Shown piece after piece: positions 26,471 to 40,114 of a stretch of DNA of 64,000 nt. A model generated the notes under the pieces. The model searched no databases. It had not been told where the DNA came from and was given only the letters and a program-made list of their open reading frames with translations. Each line of letters opens with the position of its first letter. The stretch's first letter is position 1. The stretch is from Lasioglossum baleicum (Eukaryota > Arthropoda > Insecta > Hymenoptera > Halictidae). The DNA lies in the NCBI RefSeq assembly GCF_051020765.1, contig NC_134941.1:4774001-4838000 (forward strand). Direction: 5' to 3'. Made by a program: the position numbers and the translations under genes.

Positions 26471-29400
26471 TACAACACAATAGAACTTCGATAATCCGTG
26501 ATAATTAGTGGAACACGATTGTTCGAATAATATAACAATTACGTAATTTTAGTGCTGAACTTAATCCTTATTGAAGTTTGCAGTAAATCGTGTAGTAACA
26601 AACTAATTCCTTGTGTAAAGTATTCAGACGATGAAGAGGCCCGGATAATCGAGGTTCTACTGTAATTAAAACGCAGATAGCTCCATATTAAATCGGTAAA
26701 ATTAATCCGATTTGCCTTGTGTTTGGATTCATTTTAATCGGCAGAGTCTCAGCCATTCAGTGGTGTTACAATTATGAAGACGACAATGACTGTAAATAAA
26801 ATGGTCCTTATCCCATATTATTTTTTTTTTTAAAAAGGAATCGTCTTTATCCTTGTCTGCCGAGATAGCTTTATCGCTCGCAAGACACCGAGTGTTCGGA
26901 AAAGAGTATGGAATCGTGTAAAGTTAACCGCGCAGATTTTAATGAAATTTAACTATGCACTGCTATGTTTGGTGTAGTTTATCATTAGCCGACACAATAA
27001 TCGATAATCACTGATTCGAATGCGTAAGACGTACCACGCAACGTTTGGCTAAGCGCCGGAAGCCAAGCTTTGCTGAATCAATGGATTTGGTCAATCACTA
27101 CTCCGTCAATCAAACCCTCCGTTGTACGCTGCCGAACGTTCAATGCGATCCTTTGACCTAGGGTGTGATTCTGTTACTCCCAGATACTGATGACTCCATC
27201 AGCGACCCTTCCCCTTTTTCTTTCTACCTCAACAAACTCGCCGACTGTCCCGAAAATCTTTTTTTCACCGACAATTCTGTTCCTGTCAGCAATTTGTACT
27301 CACAAACTTGAGTTCGGACTTTGCTCTTTTTCGTCCCAAGCCTGTCGCTTACGTCACTAAAAATTAGATTAGATTGAGTTATAAAACTAAGTTAACGTCA
27401 CAAGCTTTCCTTTTTACAATCAGGGTGCATTCTAATTTTATATAGCTTCAGAGTAGTATTGACTTTGCATTTCCTTTGCGCACGCTCCATCTTCCGTTAG
27501 CTCTAAAATTTATTTATTCATGGGGTTATTTGTTGACTCTATGTACTGGCTATCAATTTTTATCATGTCTAAAAGTATACACTTGAATATAAATAGGATA
27601 ACTGCATGAAATAAATCCTTATTTAGAGATAGACAAATTAATTTTATACATTTTTTGTTGTTTAAAGCCATAGTACACAGTATCAACATTGTTCAAAGAA
27701 TCCATGACTTTTTTCTGGTAAATTCTTTTTCTCATTTCTTGAATGAGGTACGTTGCATAAAACAATTTAACAAGGAGCAGCAGACTCTTCAAAATAAAGC
27801 TATAAAGTATACAATAGCAAAGTATTAATTTTGTAACAAACTATTATATAATGGAGTGTCAGCCATGCTATATGTTTAAGTTAGCATTGTCCAAAGGTAA
27901 AGTGCAATCAACTTCCTGGATAGCTTGAACAAGATAATTACAGGCTCACTGTGAATCCCGACGGAAGAATTAAGCAACTTCTTGCTACTTTTTGATTCTT
28001 TCAAATTAAAAGTATCTTTGAAGCATACTGGCGAACTTAATCGGTGAATTTTTTTCTAAGTAGACTTTACAATGAAAATCTTTGTAGAAGCGAAACTTTC
28101 CAGGTGTAATATACAAAGGCTGGAGTTCAACAGAAGTTTACTTCCTCTGTTGAAGATTTTAACGTCGGCATCAAAGTAGAAATAGTACCGAGTTCAATTT
28201 TGTATTTTTACGTCCCATCATATTTTTTGCATTCACGTTTGATATAAATGCATAAAAATCCGTAGCCCAGTATTATCCTACTAATAAAGTCAGACGCGAG
28301 AAGTTAGTTTTTCTTCTTCTTTTGTGGATCCACTGCGTCGCACCGCCATCATACGAAATGTAACTCATTTCCCTTTTCTTTAATGATCTCTTCCGTTTCT
28401 CCGACTTAAGCGTCCGGCTCATGATTGCGTCTTAAACATTTCAGAGATTCATAAAGTTAGACGTTACATCAACATTCGTTTTATGGCCGTTGTAAACGCC
28501 GGGCTCAGTTCTTCGAACGAGAACCCCGTGCTAGATAAATTCTCACGCGCAACGATTCTCTGACTCAGATAACACATTATAGTCCTGTGCTTGAAATTCC
28601 CTTTTTTTAACTTCACTATTGCTTTTAAAATCTACGGAGACCGGCAGTCGAATATACAGAATATATGAGAGTTCGACGGTTTCACCCTAATCGATTTTCT
28701 ATATCATACAAAACGTATTGCCAGTTTTGTGTTTATTATTCAAATTTTAGTGCAATTTATTTTGATCTTTATACCTTGAAATCTGAAATATTGGAATCAG
28801 AAATAAAATAAAATGATTTTGACACATAACCACATAAATAAGTCGATACAATATTGCCTGATATATTATTGTATATTTACTATCAACTTATTTTTTATTA
28901 CTATCAAACACCAGTAATTAATAAAGTCTCTTTCGAGGATCAGCAGTCTGAGGTAAATATAATTTACCTCAATCGTATTTCATTAACCGAGAACATAAAA
29001 GTAATTTCTTTCAACTCTTTCGATCGTAAAGACTTTATGCTAATGACGACTATGATTATAAAGATGGAAAGGGTTGTAGCGAACCAGTGGATACTTCTTC
29101 ACACAAAGGAACAAATCAATTTAAATATTATCCGATTATTAAGTATTGTCGTTAATTGCGAACAGTGAAGTAGAGTTCGATTGCAGATTGGAAAGCGAAT
29201 TCTTTTAGCGACGAATAGTAAGCACTATACAAAACGTGTCAAAGTAAATTAATAACTGCTTCAATATAGAATGTCATATTCTCTTATTCAATGTACATAT
29301 GTACGTATGTACACAGCCACATATTTATTAAAAAATGCACCACAGTAAATATTTGTAGACGTCTTACATTATCAGAAGTGTGTATTACTAGGTAAGCAAT

Positions 29401-32400
29401 CGTTTGTGCAAATTCCCATTTTGTAAATTTGGAAGACATTGGAATCGAGTAAAATTTACGCTATCAAAAATAGTTCAAGCCTATATTAAATTCTATTAAT
29501 TACATTATATCACTCTTTGATATTTTACCAGAATATTTTACCCTAATTCCCAATTAGTTTGATATAGCAGTTCAAAGTGGCGCGAATGAAATAATTTTGT
29601 GAATTTCCATGGAACACGCATTTCTGCATCAACGTATGAACTAAAACTTACACACTCTCCCACTTAACATTATTTGCTGACAGTTTTACGAGCATTCTAA
29701 ATGCTCCGCCTTCATTCTCGACGATTTCAATGAGACTGTTTCATAAGTCTTTGATTGTGTCGTTGCTAACAGCGAAAACTCGCTGAAGCATTTTCTAGAG
29801 AGTCAAAGAAAGGATCTCTCTCTGCGCGTTCCTTTTTCTTCATTTATTAAACGAAACGAACGCGACAGCAACGGTCCTCTCGAATATCACATTTTACAGT
29901 AGTTTAAGTGTGACAGTTTGCGAATTCTTTTCGTAAAAATTAATATTGCGTCTTACTATTTTCCTATGAGCCCAAAATGTTGGCTAAAGTATTTGTTGTT
30001 ACCGTATTAAAATCGAACCAGTAAAAGCAATCTGCTATAATTATTAAATGAGTAGAAAGTATTTGAGTATGACATAAATAAAACGGATATATAACACGTA
30101 ATTCAAAATACATTAGTTCACGTCCAATGAAGCACAGGCATGCATTTATGCATAGTTGTGTAACACAGATCAATACGAAGTGACAATTCTATATCGATCG
30201 CGATACATGATTTTAACTATAGCGTTTACACGCTCTACTAGCAATGATCTGACTCTAGTCGGACGAATGATATATTCATACTACTTGACATACGATCACA
30301 GCATTTGCTTGCCAAGGAACTGCATCCTGGTGCATCCATCTTGTCGTGCGCGCGTCGTTTGTTAATTGCAGTTCTGTGTAATAGATTTACGACTTTGTTG
30401 GAAATTGCCCTCGTGTGTGTAATTGTCTGATAATTTTTGCATTTCCATGTGTTTAAAAAACAAGTTCCGCCCACGCAAATACTTAAATCCTGATAAAGTA
30501 ATCATGCACTTCTCATCAAAACATCCTTAGTTGTTTGTTTTTTCAAACTTTATTTCGAATGTAGTTATATACTGCGAGAGCAACTTTAAAAAACTATTGG
30601 TTTATTTCAATTGTAACATTATCAATGAAACTATGACAGATTTTTATTGTTTATTCAAGGCGTTCGAATTGAAATAATTTGAAACGACTAATAAGCTTTC
30701 GATAGTTAAAAGATTAATAGGATATAGGGCGAGTGACAGTCAATACCGATTAGAAGTTCCAAAGCACATTTGCCTGTGCATCGGCGTCTGGAATCGATTC
30801 AAGAAACGCATTTTTGGATGCTCGACACTGTTCCCGGCGAAACCGTAAATTTCGAGCGGGTTCGACGTGCCATTAGTTATGAGCAAAGAAATCGAACGAT
30901 AGTTTCGACCGAGCGATATACGGGCACGGAAACCACGCCTCAAACCTCGACTGCGTTAGCAATGAGATTTCGTATCAAGATTTCTGGCGTTCATGTGGGA
31001 ACGTGTTCAGCCGTGGTTCACAAAGATTAATGACTTTCGTGAGTGTAGCGTGTCATAAATTATATATTTTTTTCGAGTATTGATCAAACGCGTGTCCGCG
31101 TTGGCTCGAGGACGTTCTTCCTGCCTTTAAAAAATACGGACGAATCAATATCGTCGAATTTTGCCTTTAGTATATTCTGATATCAATCTTCCGCTCTGCC
31201 CGCACTTGTAGAAAAATATTTACCGGGAACCGAGAGTGAGCTTCGTACATTCAGACCGCTTCGGTAACCCGGATTAGGAAAACTGTATAAAACTATTTTT
31301 TGACATATAAGAGGAATGCTTAAATAGAGTATTGGCTTGATCTACAAGTTTCTCGGGATTTATATTGTGAAATGCACTTAATTCTTAACCATTCAGTGAC
31401 GACACCTCTGCACTGTAGTGTAGGAGTATTAACCCTTAGACTGACGGCATTTTTCCACTAAAAACATAATATTTCTTTTATCATATTGCAGTATTTTGAA
31501 AATAAGGCAATGTTCAGGAAGTTTGTTTTGGAGAAACGGTGCACCCCATATTTTTTTTAAATTGCGAGGGTGTAAACAAAATCCATTCTGAAAAACGATA
31601 CAACAATAGATATTTATAAAACAATTGGTATGGCTGTCAACGCTTATTGTGCTTATCACAACAATTAAACGTGGAAGAATAATAAAATAAATGGTACACA
31701 GTTACCGAGTGAAAAACGAAATGTGTCACAGCTATTATTAAGATTGAAATGAACGTCGGAACGACTCATGCTCCGCATTCAAATTACTCGGTATTGTATA
31801 GAATGACATTTACAATGCACGAAAATATGCTGAATACAAAGGAACGCCGATAACTTTGTAATACAGTTGCGCACATTGAAACGTTACGAAAGTTTTCATA
31901 TTTGCATTGCAACGAGAAGTCAAGCTGCGCATGCTTCGCATTGTACTTTCTATACCATTTTAAACAATGGCGTGGTATTAACGCGGAAAATATAATTGCG
32001 CGAATGTGCGGGACACTAAAATATTACTGGGATACCGTCCCTGGCGTATCAAAAATTTAAACTGCTTAAAAGACGGGTTTTGACCGCATTAACGTCATAA
32101 TCATTGGTCATTCTAATGTTAAAAATGAGCGGGTGTAATTTAAAACAGTAAAAACATTAGAAAAATTTAAAGATACTTCTAATATTCAATATTAAAACTT
32201 CCAATATCCAAATATTGGAATAGTCGACCATTTTAATTCAATTTGTCAAATTATTCTCTATTCCTCTGTGGCCACTGTCGAATCGCAGTGCATATGAATT
32301 TTATCGATGAAACGCGTAAAAATGTTATTCTTACTGTTATTGGTTCCGCGTTAAATAATATCGACGGCTCTCTGTATGTTGACGATTTAAATATTGACTC

Positions 32401-32464
32401 TATGAATGGAAGCAACGTATAATATTAAAATTTTTTTATGTTTTGCCTGATCATCAAGGATATA
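26471..32464. other. intronic sequence without recognised gene
   Basis: AT-rich with small mixed patches (26990-27380, 28310-28560, 30740-31030). The open frames 28854-29168 and 30770-31030 match nothing I recognise. TTAACCCTTAGACTGACGGC at 31430 has the look of a piggyBac-like terminal sequence, but no second end was found. Confidence 0.5.
28246..28292 (+). repeat. dispersed repeat core, copy 5 (with insertion)
   Basis: It contains AAATGCATAAAAATCCGTAG, then about 13 extra bases, then TCCTACTAATAAAG. The two halves of the consensus are both present but separated. Confidence 0.55.
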
Positions 32465-32544
32465 TTGGGTTGGCAAATAAGTTCGTTCAGTTTTTCAGAG
32501 TGGAATAAATCACAAAAACCGAACGAACTTATTTGCCAACCCAA
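32465..32544. mobile_element. 80-bp mariner-type hairpin element
   Basis: TTGGGTTGGCAAATAAG plus TTCGTTC (32465-32488) is a perfect 24-base inverted repeat of 32521-32544. With one mismatch the pairing runs on through a shared GTTTTT, leaving only a short loop. TA lies immediately outside both ends (32463-32464 and 32545-32546), the mariner target duplication. The GGTTGGCAA-AAGT motif is characteristic of mariner terminal repeats. The element has lost all coding sequence and consists essentially of its two ends. The perfect arms suggest a recent insertion. Confidence 0.92.
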
Positions 32545-32546
32545 TA

Positions 32547-35045
32547 CAAGGTGACAAATGTTAGATCTAAAAAAATAAATATTCGCTGGATCATAAGGTT
32601 CGCTGGCAACGTTTATTTCAATAATAGCTAATTAATTTTAGTATCTTTAGATGGATTGCAAAATGGTGGTAACAAAAACGCGTTAAGGGAAATATTAAAA
32701 TATTAAAAGGAATTAATTCGTCACCCACATTTGAAAGGTAACGAAGTTGTTAAGAATAATACATGGACAAGGGGAGAGTTACTTGGCACCGAACCCTAAA
32801 AAACACGATAAAATATTACTGCACAAAACGTCAAAGAGTGCACTTCAGATTTTATTCTAAAAGGACATTTAAATTTGCAGAGTAGGGGGGTAGGATGTAA
32901 AAAAGGAAGTGGGTGGAATGTAATTCAAAGCCGAATACAGTTTTCATAAAGGTGACAGAAAAGGGGGTGGAGTCGTTAACAAAACTGAAATAAACGTTTG
33001 AATGAGTGAACGGCGTTTTAGAACTGAAAACTCGACATTCTTGCTACGTGGAACAAAAAACGCTAGTAGCGTCGGGTGAAAGGCTGCCATTTTGCTGTGA
33101 ATTTTATAGCCGGCTCTTGAAATGGTTAACAGTGTAAGGGCCATAATACGAGCGGCATATATTTTTCCTCCATAGTTTGCTTTGTTGCATGGTACACCAT
33201 AATCCACCGGCAGCGTGATACGTGACCAACATGAGTATCCGCCTTTGGAGCTTTCGTCAACCCTCCCCCCACATCCTCCCCTCACCCACTCACCCCTTGT
33301 ATACACTCCCACTATGGACCATCCCTCATGAAATCCTATCCACATTGTTCCCGTGTATAAGCTGACTTCAACATACTTTTCGTGGTGACGCTATTCAACA
33401 GATTTATAAAACAAGTCCACGGACTAACTTTACGAGCGCGCTTTACTCATCGTGACGATCAAAAGACGCTCCATGAACAGACTCGCAGATGCTTCATTCG
33501 TTCTTATTCAATACGTTTTTATTAAATGAAACGACGGAAACGACATTTTTCAGCAAGAGCACGTGCATCGCAAAGCTTCACTCTTGTGTACGGTTAACGT
33601 TTGTTTCTCTTGGGAAACATTGTTTTGATGAGAGACCAAGATAAACGGTACTCTTTCGTTTTTAAAATTATTCTTTCTGGACTTATGTACAGGATGGGGC
33701 ACCAGATGTCGTTATTATTATTCACAGCGAGAAATGTTTGGTCGCGTCAAGGGTTTATGAACGTCAACTTTAGAAAGGTTTATGAAGCCTTATGAAAGTA
33801 AACAGAGACTCGATATAATGGGACTCGCGATTACACGTCCAATCCGTTCGGCTGTCAACAGAAGACTGTAGTCGTATTTTTGTAGCACATTGCTACGAAA
33901 TTGTGCTTCGAATGAACGGATCCATAAAACAACGAAATGTCCAGGAATAAAGGACCTCTAAAAACGATCAACCGCAGCATGGACCCAATCACGTGGCTTT
34001 AACGGATTTCACTTAATCATCGTCAGGACAATGAATCCACTTCGACTGTACCTTGGCTAGCTCTCCGGAATCGTGGTTCGATAGGAATTACTTTGTTCGT
34101 CCCATGACGTCCCATTTGCTAATGAACATTCGAAAACGCGCTAACTATATCACCAAACGGAATTGACGAAGCAATCGAAAAGCTGCTGAAGGCAAATGGA
34201 ATACATGATGTGTACTGAAACGTGCATTGTCCGAAAGTCTAAAGTCATCAAAATTGGAATGGAACTTTCGGATTCAAAGCTTACGGCAAGCTTACGGGTC
34301 TTATTTTCAATTTTAATTTAGATATATAATTTTACTCGTTTTAATAAATTTCATTTATTAACCCCCAACTAATCCCCGTTGATTGAATTGTCTCAACGAC
34401 ACAAATCGCCGGATAGAATTCAACTACCGACAAGCCAATGCTTCTACAAAGGGTTACCAAGACGTGTTGCATTTTTCTGGATGAACTTGCCGCAGCTGCC
34501 GCGCGACGGAACTTTGCACCCTGTCGGGAATATCGATTGAGTCTTCGACAATGCGAAGGCGGAGATTATTTTACGGTGAACCGAATCGCACGGCTCGCGA
34601 TAGTTTCGTGCTCGCTTATTCATTGACACATCCATGTTCCGCGCGGCGAACTTATCGTAGCTTGTCGTCTAGATTTGGACTTTGGAAGTTCCGTGCAGAT
34701 TCGACGGTAAATAGAACCGTTCGGATCGCATTTGCAAAAGGGTCAATTCATTTTGCTGCGGATCGATTCCTCCAGCGTCCAATCGTCAAGTTATGGGCTA
34801 TCAAATCAAACAAATCAAGTGTTCATCATTGTAGTTAGTCTAATTTTCAACGTGGAAAATATTTCTATCGACGATAATAGCAAACGCAATGATAAAACAT
34901 GCTTCAATGGATGGTACAGTAGAGAAAGTAAGGAATTCAAAATCATGCAAGGTCTAGAATATTTATGTTTCTGGGCAACTTCTATACTCCATGTTTGACT
35001 ATTCTAAAGCTCTAAACAAATAAATAAATCAAGAAAATTACTACC
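32547..35045. other. intronic sequence without recognised gene
   Basis: A pyrimidine-rich C/T/A tract lies at about 33260-33298 and makes a long chance frame on the - strand (32944-33345). A CpG-richer patch at 34020-34760 opens frames on both strands (34438-34626 +, 34444-34635 -, 34551-34838 +), none with a recognisable domain. Confidence 0.5.
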
Positions 35046-35686
35046 TCATATTTGTACCTCCTCCTCTATTTCTCCGAAATCGATAATTCTCTTCTGCGCC
35101 ACACACAATTAACTAGACCATTAGCTCGAGTTCGATGTCTAACGACGTGGTCAATCGTGGACGGTGACCGTAAAGACAGCAATAAAAGCAGAGGTGTTAT
35201 TAATGATACCACCGAAAATTTGTACTGGCTTGAATTTACCTTCGTTACAAAGTCTTGTTTGTCTACAATACTTAATACTTATGTTTAAGCATAATTTCAG
35301 TATTTAATTTTTCTATTTATAACTATCCCGAGACTTTCTACGTGAAAAAATATATAAAAAAGAAACTTTTTAAAAACCACGCTTATATTAAAATGCACCA
35401 AAAAGGAGAAAATACTTTTTTTTAGATATTAGTGACAACACACACACAATTAGTATACAACAACAACGATAACTCGGCAAGCTAATATAAGCGTGGTAAT
35501 AAAAACTGAAATGGATAACTCACATTTGTATCTTGTACCCCAATTCTTAGTGCTGGAACTGCGCTACGTAATTAACTAGACTAGAGTATTGGCTCGGGTT
35601 CGATGTTTGACGACGTGGTCAATGGTGGATGGTGACCACAAGGACAGCAATAAAAGCACAGATGTTTCTAATGATACTGTCGCAAA
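35046..35686 (+). repeat. direct duplication flanking a small inverted-repeat element
   Basis: Copy 1 (35046-35219) and copy 2 (35522-35686) share AATTAACTAGAC, GGCTCG- or AGCTCGAGTT, CGATGT, ACGACGTGGTCAAT, GGTGACC, GACAGCAATAAAAGCA and TAATGATAC in order, at roughly four fifths identity by eye. Period about 470 bp. The unit is not obviously coding. Confidence 0.8.
35376..35497. mobile_element. 122-bp inverted-repeat element (MITE-like)
   Basis: ACCACGCTTATATTA (35376-35390) is the exact reverse complement of 35483-35497. Outside it both sides continue with a T/A-rich run (TTTTTAAAA and its near complement). The interior has no open frame. The sharp 15-base arms are consistent with a deletion-derived DNA transposon, but no clean target duplication is visible. 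It sits between the two copies of the surrounding direct duplication. Confidence 0.6.
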
Positions 35687-38600
35687 TACCGAGATCAGAG
35701 GCCCCGCATATCGGACAGATTTGTCAAACCTACCGAATGAACGATCGAACAACTAGATTTGGCACGTTTACGTGCACGCATTGTACAGAACATTGGATCA
35801 AAGCTATTGCTACGTCGGCGACCGGTCTCTCTATCCTCTCGTTCTTGGTTCATCCTGCCAAAACGTGTGTACAACAGGAGGCCAGCCAATTGCGTTACAC
35901 GTTGCGAGAGCTATCGTTACAATGCTCAAAGTCGTCTTTACGTTCCGTTACGTGACTTGGACACCACCGATAACGGGAAATCCAGGAATCCAGAGCAATC
36001 CGGAAGCCATTTCCGTGTGCTAACTACTGTGTTTGCTTGGAACGCCAATGTAAAGAGCTTCATTGAAGATTGATTGTCTGGATCCGATTGAAATATTAAA
36101 CCCGCTGCAGTGCCCCAGCCATTTCTGGTTACTTTGGCCAAACACCTAGATGAATTATCATGATCCCACCACTTGCCTGTGCAAGAATATTCACCGCTTT
36201 ATCTTCTTCACGTAGTTACCCTCAGAATTTTCTCTTCGCGAAAAGTGAAATCTTTATTTAACAAAATAGTTCACAGATAAATACCATATTGCTACCAGAT
36301 TTATTTCCATGATTTTAGTTTTAAGCGAAGAAATTAAATGATAATACAAATTTGAAGGTTATTTAACTTCTTAACTTAATTATAATTGTCACTATTTTAG
36401 TAAAATTTTTTTGTTCATTGGGATACATTTTCGATTTTATATGATAGGGGTTGTTGTGTTTTAATTAATTCAATGGGTCTTCCTTACAGCTTGGACAAAA
36501 TCGTGCAGCGATACCGTGCAAAAGTCCCTGGGAGTCAAGGACTGGATTCGTTCCTCAAAAGTGATAATTGCTTTTTCGCTGTTAAGCGTTCCGAGTAAAG
36601 GTACAAACACCGACCGGCGAAACGTTGCACGTTTCCCCATGTTCCCCGAAACCACACAGTGCATTCGCACTCCACAAATCGAACCGTGGTTTCCTGCGGC
36701 TTGAATAAGGAATGGTAAATTCCTCTACAGTGCTTATCCCAAACGTTGCGGGATTTTCACGCATTCTTTTTCGACCGTTACACGATTCTGAACTATCGAA
36801 AATCCTCGCGAGCTTCCGCTTTAATACGCCATACACGCCGGAGCCTTGGATTAAAGGATACTCAGGTAAGTGCAAATAGCAAAACGAGAATTTCAGTTAC
36901 CCGAAAACTGGATTTTGTTTACGAGTACCCCTAATGGAAGCAGCAGACAATTCTCGTTCCACCATTTTCTAGAAGGAAATCACTTCTGGTAGAATTTCTT
37001 AGAATTTAGTAGAAATTAACTTGGGCCATTATTAACACTTAGATGACGGATTGTTCTGATAACAGTACAGATAGCAATCGTCGAATCCATTTGTTACGTA
37101 TTTTGTAAAATAATAATTACAAATTGCCAGAGGATATTAAAAGTTTCATGGTTTTTCATTCTGCATAAAAAGTTTTATAGAATTACTTGAAATATATAAA
37201 TCGTAATAATCGTAATAACTACACACATACGCCAATTTATTATAAATTTATTTATAAATTTCGTATTAAATGAATTGTTTTTAGTTCATCAAAGTCGTGG
37301 TACATACAGTACACAAGTAAAATGAATCATAAATTGCATTAAATTTTATGTTTTACAGTTATTGAATAAATAAAACAAAAATTCCGTAATAATACTATTT
37401 GCATTACAACAAGAATAAAATAATCGTTTATTAAAGTATTTTCCATCGGAGCAATAAAGTCGTGCGTGAAAGAATTATTTGAACTTGTAATGTTCAAATT
37501 ACACATCGTGCTCGTGAAATTTTAGCACATCGAAAATAAGCAAATCGTGAAATATTACAAAGCATGCGGAATATTACAACTCGTAATACCCGTAAATAAT
37601 TACGACAAAGACATTACAGCGATTGCCATAATTTTTCCGTGTACGTGATAAAGAAATTACGTATGAATGTAATCTATATGAAAATTGCAAACAGAGACAT
37701 TTTACATCTGTTACGAGTAGCTGTTCCGACAGATAATACGTCCAGTGCGTAATTGACGTTCATGCACGGTAGAATACAGTTTCGACACGCCGTTGTTAGT
37801 TAATCAATTAATATTGTAATTTTCCATTACAGACCGAAATTCTATCACTCGGATAATATATAGTAATCCGAAAATATTTATAAAAAACGAATGCGAAACG
37901 TTTCCTGCTATAAGCGCATCAACACCATTCAATCGACTAATAAAAACACGCTCGCATAATCGATGCGATCCGTCGAAGAGAAAGTTCCGCATTGACAGAA
38001 ACTTCTTCCAGTTTGACTTCCATCAGAACTCGGTTAACGTCAATAATGTCTGCATAAACCGAATTCCGTCGAATTCGGGCCACCATCGATTTGTATCGAA
38101 GCTTCTTTTCAATTCGCATAGTGTGGTCAAGGGAGGACTGTCATGTAACATGTTCGGAAAATCAATTTCGATAGCATCTAGAAAATATGCTCCCAAAATT
38201 TTGCAGATGAATTTCGTGGTAATAATGAAGTCACATTAAAAATCTTGTTATCATCAGTGGTAAGTCAGGAACACACAACAGAAATCATTTATTTTTACAG
38301 TTACACCAGTTAGAACTTCATAAGCTAGTTCTCCGGCGAAATTAAAAAGTTCCGAATACAATCACCGATGGGAAGTAGACGAAGCTGGGACGGAGTGGAT
38401 CGAGGGCGGCGAAAAGAAAGAAACGGTTTCACGTATCAAAAGTTTATCCATGACGTTTTACGTGATATCGCGACCGGTCGCTGGAAACGATTGCGGAGGC
38501 TTCAAACTCGATTCATAAAAATGTCCAGTGGAAATGGGGGTCAGACGGATGCAGTTTAAAGAAAGTTCCGGCCTGCAGTCGGGATGGAAACGAACGGGAA

Positions 38601-39381
38601 CTCCGAAACTTTTGCGTTAAGCTCATTACGCGAGAAGCAGATATCACGCGCTCTCTTTGCTGTCGTTAAAAGTTGCGACAATCACAATAAGCCGTTCGTA
38701 TCACGGCGAATAGTCTGCTATAGGTGTTGGAGTCCTCTCATTATCGACCGGCGATAATTCGTTTAATTTTCCCTTCTCGTACTTCGGATGGAGCGTTCGA
38801 TCCCGCGACATTTAGCCGTGCATGTGCGTGTTTGGAAATAATATCGCGTACAGACGAATCGAAATCCTTCGATTCCTTTCGAGGGAAGAAGTTTCCTTGA
38901 ATCCGGCACAAAGTTCTGCGAAGTTTCGAGAAGTTGAAAGAAGTGAGGTGTTTACTATTTGTAACTAACGACAGACACTTAAACTCGGAGAGTAAGGTAC
39001 CAACAAGCATACAACTTTGTTATTAGTCGTTTCAATCTTTGAAACAGTTTTATCGTGGAGAAGTGTTTATTGACAATTTTAACTGCGCTATAAAATATAT
39101 AACATACTGAAATTAATTTCGATCATGGCAGTGTGATTTAAAAATTGATTTCTGTATTGTTCAGAACAATTCAAATATAGACACATGCATTGAATGAAGC
39201 TTTCAGGGACGAAAAGTTGAGGAATATTTAAGAAACTATTTAATAAAGAGCTCTATGTCTTTTTCCAGTAGACTATTACATAATACGATAAAAAAATCTG
39301 TTTAAAAATTCTGTATATATATGTATTTTATGTGGCAGTAAATATGCAGTAAATTTACAGTAAATGCATAATTTTGTACAG
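35687..39381. other. intronic sequence without recognised gene
   Basis: 35690-36130 is GC-richer and open in several overlapping frames with no domain. At 36473 an ATG opens a 41-residue frame (to 36598) reading MGLPYSLDKIVQRYRAK and onward; no family recognised. TTCCTTACAG (36480-36489) and CAGGTAAGT (36867-36875) resemble splice sites, but no single frame is open between them. 38040-38960 is CpG-richer. The rest is AT-rich. Confidence 0.45.
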
Positions 39382-39510
39382 TATTCTCTATAATTCCGAC
39401 CAATTACAATTTTTCCAAAAAGTCACGTCATGTAGTAAACTAATTGTTCTAACTCCTCAAAATAATCCAAGTCGTATGGCACAATATTAAGAAAACGATC
39501 GTCTAGTCGT
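39382..39510 (-). mobile_element. degenerate DNA-element fragment, relative of 58575-58850
   Basis: Aligned blocks shared with 58685-58825 on the same strand are TATAATTCCGACCAATT versus TACAATTCCGATCAATT, TAGTAAACTAATTG-TCTA, and TA-GGCACAATATTAA versus TAGTACAATATTAA. In reverse orientation the fragment also recalls the ends of the 14931 element (AATAACTTTTTTATAATT-type, AAAATTACAATTGATC-type). No intact terminus is seen. Confidence 0.55.
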
Positions 39511-39575
39511 CTACTGTATTTAGAGTATCTACTCATGTATCGTCGCATAAATGAAACATTGCAAACATAAAAGAA

Positions 39576-39696
39576 AATGGAGAATAGTATAATATATTCT
39601 ATACTATAATATATTATTCTTATTCTACTATATTCTATACTAATCTAATATTATTCTCTCTATACTATAAATAATATACTATTATATAATATTCAC
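39576..39696. repeat. AT-rich cryptic satellite
   Basis: The words TATAATATATTCTATACTA, TATTCTATACTA and TATACTATA recur in scrambled order for about 120 bases. This is low-complexity sequence likely to fold on itself. Confidence 0.75.
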
Positions 39697-39701
39697 TCGA
39701 T

Positions 39702-40114
39702 AGAGTACCGAGGTGTTACTCTACGCCTCTAGATGGTGGCGTGTAATCAATTCACCGTCGAGGGTGGTACCAGCATAAACAGGACGTTGTAGAATCGAAA
39801 ACTTCGCTTTCCTGCCAGCAAGAAACTTTTCTTATTTCTGGCGATGACATTTATTGGTTTCTCATATATTCACATTCGACTAAAATATTATGAAACCTAT
39901 TTCACTATTCTGGGCACAATTGTTACGGGGAAGTGTCTTAGTTCCTATAGATCATTTGACATTATCTAACAGGACTAGCTCGAACTACCGTCGATAGTTA
40001 GAGTTGTTTAGTTTAGCAGTCGAAGCTCTATCTACTGAACAGAGAGTTACGAGGTGTTAGACTATGCCTCTAGATTACGGTGAGCGATTAGAGATGCTGC
40101 CCGCAAGAACCAGT
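39702..40114 (+). repeat. diverged direct repeat, copies about 340 bp apart
   Basis: Copy 1 (39702-39773) and copy 2 (40042-40114) share AGAGT-ACGAGGTGTTA, CT-(A)GCCTCTAGAT, a GGTG-GCG block and a final GGTACCAG or GAACCAGTA block. The XbaI-like CTCTAGAT word is conserved in both. No open frame supports a coding origin. Confidence 0.65.

Noticed and set aside
3286..31450. TTAACCCTTTGG at 3286 and TTAACCCTTAGA at 31430 as piggyBac-like ends
   Set aside because: Only single ends were seen, with no matching inverted end or TTAA on the far side.
32944..33345. 133-residue reverse frame rich in glycine
   Set aside because: Glycine-rich part is the complement of a C/T/A tract; no domain.
36473..36875. 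Possible exon between TTCCTTACAG and CAGGTAAGT
   Set aside because: No frame stays open from acceptor to donor, and the 41-residue frame at its start matches nothing.
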